Source: JBKBMT01 sp046295655 (GTDB lineage: Bacteria; Pseudomonadota; Alphaproteobacteria; Rhodobacterales; Rhodobacteraceae). Taken from it: a DNA stretch of 16,855 bases. Position numbers and translations under genes: made by a program. The notes under the pieces are model-generated. The model ran no database searches and was not told where the DNA came from. It saw nothing but the letters and a program-made list of their open reading frames with translations. The stretch is taken from assembly GCA_046295655.1 (NCBI GenBank), contig JBKBMT010000057.1:1-16855 (forward strand), in the 5' to 3' direction. Position 1 is the stretch's first letter. Each line of letters opens with the position of its first letter. This document shows, piece after piece, positions 1 to 6,998 of the stretch.

Positions 1-98
1 ATCACGAAATTCATCACCCCGGTCGCCCCGGGAATGCCGATGGTCTGCATCACGGTGACGAACGGGCTCTGCGCCTGCCCGGCCTGGACCCACGGCAC
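1..98 (-). other. Amino-acid-permease-like segment joined in frame to pgi
   Basis: Read on the minus strand, this stretch encodes about 32 residues (VPWVQAGQAQSPFVTV, then MQTIGIPGATGVMNFV) that look like the region of AAT/APC-family permeases containing a SPFV motif followed by GIPxAxxxMNFV. It continues without a frame break from isomerase codons ending LALMLAI. The join falls around GCGATCG at 98-104. The family assignment rests on remembered motif patterns, not on an alignment. Confidence 0.6.
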
Positions 99-941
99 GA
101 TCGCCAGCATCAGGGCCAGCCCGACCGGCCCCCACACCGAATAGCGCCCGCCGATGAAATCACCGAACCCGAAGACCCTTTCAGCCGGGATCCCCCAGTC
201 CGCCGCCCGGTCGGCGGCCGAGGACACAGCGACCATCTGCGCGGCGGGGGTCGCGACGCCCCCGGCCGCCAGCCAGTCGCGCACGGTGGCGGCGTTGGTC
301 ATGGTCTCGACCGTGGTGAAGGTCTTGGAGGCCACGACGACCAGCGTCCGCGCCGGATCGAGGGGGCGCAGCAGATCGGCGGCATGGGCGCCGTCCACAT
401 TGGACAGGAAATGCGTCCGCGGCCCGTCGTGCCAGGGGGCCAGCGCAAGGCAGGCCATCGCCGGGCCAAGGTCCGACCCGCCGATGCCGATGTTGACCAC
501 ATCCGTTACAGTCCCACCCTGGGCGACGAAGCGCCCGCTCCGCACGGCAACTGCGAAATCCGCCATCCGGGCCCGTGTCCGCTCGGCGTCCTTCAGCCAG
601 GCGGTTGGCACAGCCGGATCGGCGGTGCCGCGCAGCAGGACGTGCAGAACCGCGCGCGACTCGGTCTCGTTGATGCGGTCGCCTGCGAACATCGCCGCCC
701 GGCGCTGGTCCAGACCGGAAGCCTCGGCCAGCCGAAGGAGAAGCGTCAGGCTCTGCCCGTCGATGTTCGTCTTGGAGAAATCGAACAGAAGCCTGCCCGG
801 CTCGCCGTCGTCGTAGTCGAGACTTGCGGAGAACGAACATGGACGGCCCGGGTCAGCGTCGAACAGCGAAAGGATGCTGCGATCGCGCGTCTGCGCGTGG
901 CGGGCGGCAAGACCCTTCCATATGTCGGTGGTGCCGGTCAT
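1..941 (-). CDS. pgi: Glucose-6-phosphate isomerase, partial, with aberrant 3' part
   Basis: This cytosolic enzyme interconverts glucose-6-phosphate and fructose-6-phosphate. The gene starts at ATG 941-939, which overlaps the pgl stop as ATGA, so it is the last visible gene of zwf-pgl-pgi. Residues 1-281 are clearly isomerase: FDFSKTNID near residue 50, NIGIGGSDLGP at 150-160, SKTFTTVET, and the family signature GGRYS at 264-268. From about residue 282 (position ~98 downward) the frame stays open but no longer resembles the isomerase; it reads VPWVQAGQAQSPFVTV then GIPGATGVMNFV, like an AAT-family amino-acid permease. The catalytic Glu, His and Lys of the isomerase lie beyond this point and are not seen. 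The frame leaves the window without a stop. The gene call is secure for the first 281 residues; the tail is either a genuine recombination or an assembly chimera. Confidence 0.85.
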   Translation of the reverse strand, partial: MTGTTDIWKGLAARHAQTRDRSILSLFDADPGRPCSFSASLDYDDGEPGRLLFDFSKTNIDGQSLTLLLRLAEASGLDQRRAAMFAGDRINETESRAVLHVLLRGTADPAVPTAWLKDAERTRARMADFAVAVRSGRFVAQGGTVTDVVNIGIGGSDLGPAMACLALAPWHDGPRTHFLSNVDGAHAADLLRPLDPARTLVVVASKTFTTVETMTNAATVRDWLAAGGVATPAAQMVAVSSAADRAADWGIPAERVFGFGDFIGGRYSVWGPVGLALMLAIVPWVQAGQAQSPFVTVMQTIGIPGATGVMNFV

Positions 942-1608
942 TCCGCCCAGTGCACGACGGCCTCGCCGAGGATCGCCCGCACCGGCGCCTGCTCGACCGG
1001 CGCGGCCAGGGCCCGATCCAGCGCCGCACGCTTCTCCGCCCCGACGATCAGCAGGTGGATATGGAATGCCTCGGCCAGAACCCGCGCGCTCAGGGTGATG
1101 CGCGGCTCTGGCACGCCCGGGGCCGTCATCGGGACCAGAACCGGGGCATCCGGCGCCAGCGCCTGCGCCAGCCGGTCGCCTCCGGGAAACAGACTGGCCG
1201 TGTGGCCGTCCTCGCCCATGCCGGCCAGCAGGACCGAAATGGGCAGATGCGGCGCGACCGCCTCGGACAGACGCGGCGCGGCCTCCTCCGGGGTCGCGGC
1301 GGGATCGACGATGGGCACCAGCCGCGCGCCCACGGCGGCGCCCCGCAGCAGCCGCCGCCGGACCAGGCCCGCATTCGACCGCGCATCGGTCTCCGCGACC
1401 CAGCGATCGTCGTTCAGCAGGACGGTCACGTTCGGCCAATCGATGTCAACGCCCGAAAGGATGTCGTAAAGCGGCCCCGGGGTGGACCCGCCGGGCAGAC
1501 AGAGGGTTGCCTGCCCCTGCCGGCGCAGGAAATCGGCAAGCTGCCCGGCGATCCTGTCGGCCAGAGACAGGAACAGGAATTCGCGGTCGGGGTATTCGCG
1601 GAACTCCA

Positions 1609-1609
<1 letters not shown>
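938..1609 (-). CDS. pgl: 6-phosphogluconolactonase
   Basis: It hydrolyses 6-phosphogluconolactone, the product of the upstream zwf enzyme, to 6-phosphogluconate in the cytosol. At 223 residues it has normal length for the NagB/Pgl fold. Visible motifs are PGGSTP at 39-44 (sugar-phosphate loop), LNDDRWV at 65-71 and GMGEDGHTASLFP at 130-142, the family signature. The chosen ATG (1609-1607) shares a base with the zwf stop in a TGATG overlap; a GTG one codon upstream (1612-1610) would give a GTGA overlap and one extra residue. A GAG in the zwf 3' end can serve either start. The stop overlaps the pgi ATG (ATGA), so the three genes are probably translationally coupled. Confidence 0.96.
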
Positions 1610-3054
<1,445 letters not shown>

Positions 3055-3073
3055 GCAACCCCCTGCCCAAACT

Positions 3074-3089
3074 CCGGCCGGCCGGCCGG
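3074..3089. repeat. (CCGG)4 self-complementary tract in the zwf leader
   Basis: Four perfect CCGG units form a 16-bp palindrome. It lies between the predicted zwf transcription start (~3091) and the zwf ribosome-binding site, so it would be in the mRNA leader. It may form a short G/C hairpin or may simply be compositional; no known operator is recognised. Confidence 0.5.
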
Positions 3090-3097
3090 ACGGGCGG

Positions 3098-3125
3098 ACT
3101 GTATCACCGCCGTGCGACGGGACAA
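3098..3125 (-). promoter_or_regulatory. Candidate sigma70-type promoter of zwf
   Basis: On the minus strand, TTGTCC (3125-3120) and TACAGT (3103-3098) are separated by 16 bp, matching 4 of 6 bases of each consensus hexamer. The implied transcription start near 3091 gives a leader of roughly 35-40 nt. It lies immediately behind the mgtC-family gene's terminator-like hairpin, which suits a fresh transcription start for zwf-pgl-pgi. Prediction by eye only. Confidence 0.4.
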
Positions 3126-3146
3126 GGACGGCCGGTCAGCCGTCCT
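3125..3146 (-). terminator. Terminator-like hairpin at the end of the MgtC-family gene
   Basis: Read on the minus strand, AGGACGGC and GCCGTCCT form a perfect 8-bp stem around a 6-nt loop that contains the TGA stop of the MgtC-family gene. Only a weak T-rich tail (TTGTCC) follows, so this is a terminator-like structure and not a textbook intrinsic terminator. Confidence 0.45.
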
Positions 3147-3831
3147 CGAGCACCTGCCAGCGCACCCGTCGCAGGCCCGGCTCGGCGGCAAGCCGCGCAG
3201 CCGCCTGTTCCAGCGCCGCGTCGGCCGGTCCCTCTGCGGTCGCCGTCGCGATCAGGTCGAGCGCACCATCCTCGGTGGGGCGGGCCTCGAGTTCCGAGAG
3301 ATGCACACCGCCCAGCGCCATGGTGCGCAGCACCAGCGCCCGCATCTCGCCTTCCTGCGCCGGATCGCAGGTGACCGACAGCCGGTAGGACCGCGTCAGC
3401 GGCAGACCGGCCGCCGTGTGTCGCTTGATCCACTTGACCAGCGGCCGCAGACCGAGGTTCACGAACACCACAAGGCCGGTCAGGAGCCCGGCCAGGCCCA
3501 GCGCCCCGGCCCCCGCCAGCATGCCCACGGCGGCAGAACACCACAAGGTTGCCGCCGTGTTCAGACCATGCACGTTGAACCCGTCGCGAAAGATGATGCC
3601 CGCCCCCAGGAACCCGATTCCCGAGACGATCTGCGCCGCAACGCGGGTCGGGCTCACGTCGCCGGGAAAGAGCGCGGCAAAGACGACGAAGCTTGCCGAT
3701 CCCAGGGCCACCAGCGCATTGGTGCGCAGCCCTGCCATGCGCTGCCGGATCTGACGCTCGGACCCGATCAGCGCCCCGCAGGCCAGGGCGGCGGAGAGGT
3801 TTATCGCAGCGGTGTGCAGGGCGATGGACAT
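3136..3831 (-). CDS. MgtC/SapB family inner-membrane protein
   Basis: At 231 residues it has two parts. Residues 1 to ~135 hold several hydrophobic helices with the family hallmarks GLRTNALVALGS (34-45) and GIGFLGAGII (71-80). Residues ~145-231 form a soluble ACT-like C-terminal domain, as in full-length MgtC. Known members act in the inner membrane in low-Mg2+ or acid adaptation and can modulate F-type ATPase; the role of this one cannot be read from sequence. It is monocistronic in layout, with 94 bp upstream carrying a direct-repeat box at 3890-3906 and a terminator-like hairpin at its 3' end. Start ATG 3831-3829; an upstream CGGAG about 4 nt away is a plausible ribosome-binding site. It should not be assumed to be a Mg2+ transporter. 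Confidence 0.93.
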   Translation of the reverse strand: MSIALHTAAINLSAALACGALIGSERQIRQRMAGLRTNALVALGSASFVVFAALFPGDVSPTRVAAQIVSGIGFLGAGIIFRDGFNVHGLNTAATLWCSAAVGMLAGAGALGLAGLLTGLVVFVNLGLRPLVKWIKRHTAAGLPLTRSYRLSVTCDPAQEGEMRALVLRTMALGGVHLSELEARPTEDGALDLIATATAEGPADAALEQAAARLAAEPGLRRVRWQVLEDG

Positions 3832-3889
3832 GGCGGCTCCGTTCGGACCCGCAGCAGTTACCCCGGCGCAGCGGAGAAGTCACCACCTA

Positions 3890-3911
3890 TGTAACGGTTT
3901 TGTAACAAAAC
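3890..3911. promoter_or_regulatory. Direct repeat TGTAAC-N5-TGTAAC upstream of the MgtC-family gene
   Basis: On the plus strand TGTAAC occurs at 3890-3895 and again at 3901-3906, an 11-bp (one helical turn) pitch typical of OmpR/PhoB-family response-regulator sites. An overlapping palindrome GTTTTG-TAA-CAAAAC spans 3897-3911. The site lies ~59 bp upstream of the MgtC-family start in an unusually A/T-rich patch. It also resembles a degenerate Pho box read on the minus strand. The regulator is unknown. Confidence 0.4.
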
Positions 3912-3925
3912 GGCGACGGAGCGGC

Positions 3926-4540
3926 TCAGGCCTCCAGTTCCGCATCCCAGTAGAGATAGTCCATCCAGCTTTCGTGCAGGTGGTTCGGCGGAAACCGGCG
4001 GCCGGCGTTGCGCATTTCCTCGGCCGAGGGCGCGCGCGGGGGGCGCGAGAGCCGCAGGCCGGACTGGCGCAGCGTCTTGTTGCCCTTGCGCAGGTTGCAG
4101 GGCGAACAGGCGGCGACGACGTTTTCCCAACTGGTCACGCCCCCCTTCGAGCGCGGAAGCACATGGTCGAACGTCAGATCGTGGGCACTGCCGCAATACT
4201 GGCAGCGGAACTCGTCGCGCAGGAAAAGATTGAAGCGCGTGAAGGCCACGCGCTTCTGGGGTCTGACATAGTCCTTCAGCACCACCACCGACGGGATGCG
4301 AACCGCGGCCCGCTGACTTCGCACGACGGCATCGTATTCCGCGACGATCTGCACCCGGTCCAGAAACACCGCCTTGATCGCCTCCTGCCAGGGCCACAGC
4401 GACAGCGGATAATACGAAAGCGGCCGGTAATCGGCATTCAGCACGAGCGCCGGAAAGTGCCGGAGCGCGCCCGGTTCCCGGACGAAACTCTCGCGAAAGC
4501 CAGTCTCGGCAACCGGTGCGGTCATGCCGTCTGCCCCCAT
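3926..4540 (-). CDS. HNH endonuclease-family protein
   Basis: This 204-residue protein has a C-terminal HNH/zinc-finger fold. Zinc-ligand pairs are C113-x2-C116 and C145-x2-C148. The catalytic-type motif DHVLPRSKGG starts at D125-H126, and the conserved Asn positions are N140 and N149. About 100 upstream residues (FPALVLNADYRPLSYYPLSLW) form the conserved N-terminal part of this alphaproteobacterial HNH group. The predicted activity is metal-dependent nucleic-acid cleavage, but no methylase or phage gene is nearby, so it is not an evident restriction system. Two starts are possible: ATG 4540, or ATG 4525 (residue 6), the latter preceded by GGGGG at suitable spacing. A good promoter lies at 4614-4587. 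Substrate unknown. Confidence 0.9.
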   Translation of the reverse strand: MGADGMTAPVAETGFRESFVREPGALRHFPALVLNADYRPLSYYPLSLWPWQEAIKAVFLDRVQIVAEYDAVVRSQRAAVRIPSVVVLKDYVRPQKRVAFTRFNLFLRDEFRCQYCGSAHDLTFDHVLPRSKGGVTSWENVVAACSPCNLRKGNKTLRQSGLRLSRPPRAPSAEEMRNAGRRFPPNHLHESWMDYLYWDAELEA

Positions 4541-4586
4541 TCTCTGCGCCGCGGCGCGGGGCCGGGGAAACCGACCCCTGCGACTG

Positions 4587-4614
4587 ACTATATATGGCGT
4601 TTCCCGCCTGACAA
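4587..4614 (-). promoter_or_regulatory. Sigma70-like promoter of the HNH gene
   Basis: On the minus strand, TTGTCA (4614-4609) and TATAGT (4592-4587) are separated by 16 bp, each matching 5 of 6 consensus bases. This is the best promoter match noticed in the window. The spacer contains a GGCG-GGAAA-CGCC inverted repeat that could be an operator. The implied start near 4580 gives a 40-55 nt leader. Confidence 0.6.
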
Positions 4615-4657
4615 GCCCCGCAATCTGCGACAGCCCGGCCGCTGCCTAGCAGCGCCG

Positions 4658-4674
4658 CGTGACAGGGACGTGAC
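4658..4674. promoter_or_regulatory. Direct repeat CGTGAC-N5-CGTGAC
   Basis: CGTGAC occurs at 4658-4663 and 4669-4674, the same 6-5-6 geometry as the TGTAAC pair at 3890-3906. On the minus strand it can be read as GCGTCAC-GTCC-CTGTCAC, close to the Pho-box pattern of two CTGTCAY units. It lies ~45 bp upstream of the HNH-gene -35 element, further than PhoB usually binds. Chance occurrence is possible. Confidence 0.3.
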
Positions 4675-4675
4675 G

Positions 4676-4687
4676 CGCGGGCCCGCG
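4676..4687 (-). terminator. GC-rich palindrome just after the esterase stop
   Basis: CGCGGGCCCGCG is a perfect 12-bp palindrome beginning one base after the esterase stop codon. A second small hairpin, GCTGC-CTA-GCAGC, follows at 4653-4641. There is no T-run, so this is weak evidence for termination. Confidence 0.25.
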
Positions 4688-4688
4688 G

Positions 4689-5348
4689 TCAGCCCAGCCG
4701 ATCCTTCAGGAAGGACAGCGCGGCCGAAAGTCCGTCGGGGGCGATGCCGTGGCCGGTGCCGCGCATCACATGCCCCCACACCTCGAACCCGGCCGCGTCC
4801 AGCGCGCGGCCTGCCTCGGCCATCGAGGAAAACGGCACCATCTGGTCGGCATCGCCGTGGATCAGCAGCACCGGCGGACGGACCCGGACCTCGGCCGCCA
4901 GCCGGTCGGGCGCCAGCAGCCGGCCGGAGAACCCGACCACCCCGGCCAAGGGCGCGGCGCGGCGTGGCGCGACATGCAGCGCCATCATCGTCCCCTGCGA
5001 AAAGCCGACCAGCGCCAGCCGGTCCGGTGCCAGACCCTCGGCGGCAAGAACCTCGTCGATATAGGCGTCGAGATCCGCGGCAGCGGCGATCATCCCGGCC
5101 TGCGCGGCAGCCTCGGACGAGCCGTCGAGCCATGGGATCGGAAACCACTGCCGCCCAAAGGGGTTGCCGGCGCAGGGTTCGGGCGCATCGGGGGCGTGGA
5201 ACGACGTGTCCGGCAGATGCGGCGCCATCGGATCGGCAAGACCCAGAAGATCGGCCCCGTCCGCGCCATAGCCGTGCAGGAAGATCACCGCCGACCGGCT
5301 GCGTCCCGACCGCGCGGGTTTCGACCTGGCTTGCAGACGGCGCGTCAT
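4689..5348 (-). CDS. Phospholipase/carboxylesterase family alpha/beta hydrolase
   Basis: At 219 residues it has typical length for the small bacterial carboxylesterase family related to acyl-protein thioesterases. The oxyanion region FLHGYGADG lies at 23-31, the nucleophile elbow GFSQG has S117, HGDADQMVP supplies D168, and GTGH supplies H200, completing a Ser-Asp-His triad. No signal peptide is visible, so it is probably cytosolic. Substrate is unknown; short-chain esters or lysophospholipids are usual for the family. ATG 5348-5346 overlaps the glycosylase stop (ATGA), so translation is likely coupled. It is the last gene of a dgkA-glycosylase-esterase chain. Confidence 0.92.
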   Translation of the reverse strand: MTRRLQARSKPARSGRSRSAVIFLHGYGADGADLLGLADPMAPHLPDTSFHAPDAPEPCAGNPFGRQWFPIPWLDGSSEAAAQAGMIAAAADLDAYIDEVLAAEGLAPDRLALVGFSQGTMMALHVAPRRAAPLAGVVGFSGRLLAPDRLAAEVRVRPPVLLIHGDADQMVPFSSMAEAGRALDAAGFEVWGHVMRGTGHGIAPDGLSAALSFLKDRLG

Positions 5349-5974
5349 CGGACCCCCTCGCGTTCCTTCGCGACGCGGTAATAGGCCCACAGCAGCCGCG
5401 CCGCAACCGCGCGCCAGGGCGACCAGGGCTCGGCCATCGCGCGCATTGCCCGCTCGGCCGGCCGGTCGGGAAGATCGAACAGCAGACGCGCCGATTCCTG
5501 CAACGCAAGATCCGCCGGCGCAAAGACATCGGCCCGGCCGAGGCTGAACATCGCGTAGATCTCGGCCGTCCAGCGCCCGATCCCCGGCACGGCGATCAGC
5601 GTCCCGACAACCCCCTCGTCCGGTTGCCGGCGCAATGCCGCATAGTCGATGTCGGCCGCAGCAAGCGCCCGGGCATAGCGCACCTTCTGACGCGACAGCC
5701 CGCAGGCCCGCAGGGCCTCTTCCTCCGCCGCCGCCACCGCCTCGGGCCGCGTCAGCCCGGCGGCGACCAGCCGGTTCCAGATCGCATCGGCAGCCGCGAC
5801 GCTGACCTGCTGGCTGACGATCGCGCCCAGAAGCGGCTGAAACCCGTCCTCGCGCCGGCGCAGGGGCAGCGGGCCGGTCAGGTCCAGCGCCCGCGCGAAC
5901 CGCGGCTCGCGCGCGGCCAGCCAGGCGGCGCCTTCGGCCACGCAATCGGGCGTCTCGATGATCCGGCCGGGCAT
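5345..5974 (-). CDS. DNA-3-methyladenine glycosylase II-like (AlkA, HhH-GPD superfamily)
   Basis: This base-excision-repair enzyme is predicted to remove alkylated bases such as 3-methyladenine. From ATG 5974 it has 209 residues. The helix-hairpin-helix VPGIGRWTAEIYAMF lies at 129-143, followed by the GPD segment VFAPADLAL with catalytic Asp D155. The conserved region LLGAIVSQQVS is at 48-58. The four-Cys Fe-S loop of Nth/MutY is absent and there is no N-terminal Ada/AraC part. An in-frame ATG 10 codons upstream (6004) exists, but the 5974 start forms a TGATG overlap with the dgkA stop and fits family N-termini better. Its stop overlaps the esterase start. No LexA or Ada-type site was identified. 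Confidence 0.93.
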   Translation of the reverse strand: MPGRIIETPDCVAEGAAWLAAREPRFARALDLTGPLPLRRREDGFQPLLGAIVSQQVSVAAADAIWNRLVAAGLTRPEAVAAAEEEALRACGLSRQKVRYARALAAADIDYAALRRQPDEGVVGTLIAVPGIGRWTAEIYAMFSLGRADVFAPADLALQESARLLFDLPDRPAERAMRAMAEPWSPWRAVAARLLWAYYRVAKEREGVR

Positions 5975-6342
5975 CACAGCCGCGCGACCAGGATCACGAT
6001 CCATGCTGCCCCGCCGGCAATGGCCGTCATGGCGACGGCAGCGCTGCCGCAGTCCTTGGCCTTCCGGGCCTGTTCGCGCCAGGCCGGCGACAGATCGTCC
6101 ACCACTTCCTCGACGGCGGTGTTCATGAGTTCGGCGGCCAGCAGCAGAAAGCCCAGCGCGATGATCAGCGCGCGCTCCGCAGTGTCAAGCGGCAGCACGA
6201 CCGCGGCAAGCACCGAGATCGCGTGCACAATCGTCCATTGCCGAAGCGTCTTTTCGGTGGCCCAGGCCGCCCGCCAGCCGGCGATCGACCAGACCACCGT
6301 ATTGCGAAAACGCCGTCCCTCCGCCATCAGCCATGCGCGCAT
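5974..6342 (-). CDS. dgkA: Diacylglycerol kinase
   Basis: This small integral-membrane kinase phosphorylates diacylglycerol to phosphatidic acid, recycling lipid turnover products. The 122 residues match the usual length. Conserved residues are in place: E71-x2-N74-TAV-E78 in the second helix region and K96-D97 followed by GSAAV. Three hydrophobic helices lie at about 34-50, 57-75 and 100-120. ATG 6342 was chosen because a strong ribosome-binding site (GGGGAGG, ~6 nt spacing) precedes it; a TTG at 6366 would add 8 atypical residues. The stop overlaps the glycosylase start by one base. It lies 55 bp after the second DUF6455 gene, with at most a weak promoter (TTGGCG-N17-TAGCCT) between. Confidence 0.95.
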   Translation of the reverse strand: MRAWLMAEGRRFRNTVVWSIAGWRAAWATEKTLRQWTIVHAISVLAAVVLPLDTAERALIIALGFLLLAAELMNTAVEEVVDDLSPAWREQARKAKDCGSAAVAMTAIAGGAAWIVILVARL

Positions 6343-6397
6343 CGTGCCCTCCCCGACCGGGTCCAAGGCTACGCGGGCACCGACGCCGCGCCAAGTG

Positions 6398-6652
6398 TCA
6401 GGTCAGCGGGGACAACTGGTTCAGATCCGACCGCAGGCCGCAGAACTCGGGCGGCGGTTCGTGGCGCGGCTGGGCGAGCCAGGCGAGGCAATCCTCGGTC
6501 CGCGGGCATCTTTCGCAACGATCCATCATGCTGGCAAGCTCGCGCCGGGTGATCCAGCCCTCGACCACCGCATGCGCCAGCTTGACCCCGGCCGACCGCG
6601 CCATGCCCTGGGCAAGCCACCAGGCCCGGGGTGCTTCGGGCACGCCGATCAT
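6398..6652 (-). CDS. DUF6455 family small protein (second copy)
   Basis: This 84-residue protein has cysteines at C46, C49, C55 and C71, giving C-x2-C-x5-C-x15-C around RCERCPRTEDCLAWL. It shares the layout and motif of the gene immediately upstream, so the two are tandem paralogues of the DUF6455 group found in Rhodobacterales. No signal peptide or membrane helix is seen. ATG 6652 overlaps the upstream stop (ATGA), implying co-expression from the upstream promoter. Four spaced cysteines suggest binding of a metal or Fe-S centre, or redox chemistry, but no function is established. Confidence 0.85.
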   Translation of the reverse strand: MIGVPEAPRAWWLAQGMARSAGVKLAHAVVEGWITRRELASMMDRCERCPRTEDCLAWLAQPRHEPPPEFCGLRSDLNQLSPLT

Positions 6653-6912
6653 TGCGCAGCCACCTTCAGCCGGGCAAACAGACGCTCGTTGCGGCAGAAG
6701 GCCGGCGGCATCCGGGCACCGGAGGCCCCGCTATCCAGCCAGTCGGTGCAGTTCTCGACACAGTCGCATGCAGTGCAGCGCAGCACCGCCGCGCGCAGCT
6801 CGGGCGGCGACAGCGCACCCGCATCCAGCGCCGCGACAAGGTCGGTAGAGGTGGCTTCGGCCATGCGGTTCACCAGGTCCGCGTGGCGGTTCAGGCGATC
6901 CAGTCCGATCAT
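6649..6912 (-). CDS. DUF6455 family small protein (first copy)
   Basis: This 87-residue protein has cysteines at C46, C49, C51, C55 and C73; the core RCTACDCVENCTDWL aligns with RCERCPRTEDCLAWL of the following gene. Three Cys positions (46, 49, 55) coincide exactly in the two proteins, and a fourth lies after PPAFC or PPEFC. The start ATG 6912 has AGGAG 6 nt upstream. An FNR-type palindrome lies 62 bp upstream, between this gene and the M48 protease gene, suggesting oxygen-responsive expression of the pair. It is probably cytosolic and its function is unknown. Confidence 0.85.
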   Translation of the reverse strand: MIGLDRLNRHADLVNRMAEATSTDLVAALDAGALSPPELRAAVLRCTACDCVENCTDWLDSGASGARMPPAFCRNERLFARLKVAAQ

Positions 6913-6973
6913 CGGCGGCTCCTGCGAGGCAAGGTGACTGGATCAAGGCTGCCACCCTGTCCGCGCCGATGCC

Positions 6974-6987
6974 TTGACCTGGATCAA
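6974..6987. promoter_or_regulatory. FNR/FnrL-type binding site
   Basis: TTGAC-CTGG-ATCAA matches the FNR consensus TTGAT-N4-ATCAA at 9 of 10 positions. It lies between the M48 stop and the first DUF6455 start, centred ~69 bp upstream of the ATG. A second copy of CTGGATCAAG (6938-6947) 41 bp away keeps only one good half-site. FnrL is the usual FNR homologue in Rhodobacteraceae, so anaerobic regulation of the DUF6455 genes is inferred. No clear -10 was found at the class II spacing. Confidence 0.55.
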
Positions 6988-6998
6988 GCCGGGCGTGG

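Noticed and set aside
3832..3925. A metal-sensing riboswitch (yybP-ykoY or M-box) ahead of the MgtC-family gene
   Set aside because: The leader is under 100 nt, and the conserved loops I remember for these classes are not present; only short repeats are visible.
3926..4540. The HNH gene as part of a restriction or phage-defence island
   Set aside because: No methyltransferase, specificity subunit, phage gene or compositional shift surrounds it; neighbours are housekeeping genes.
4689..5945. A 418-residue version of the esterase with a long N-terminal extension
   Set aside because: The extension is the glycosylase gene read in another frame. The ATG at 5348 gives normal length and an ATGA overlap.
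3812..6937. A 1041-codon open frame on the plus strand
   Set aside because: It runs antisense across seven recognisable genes and has low-complexity Arg/Pro/Ala composition typical of antisense frames in GC-rich DNA.
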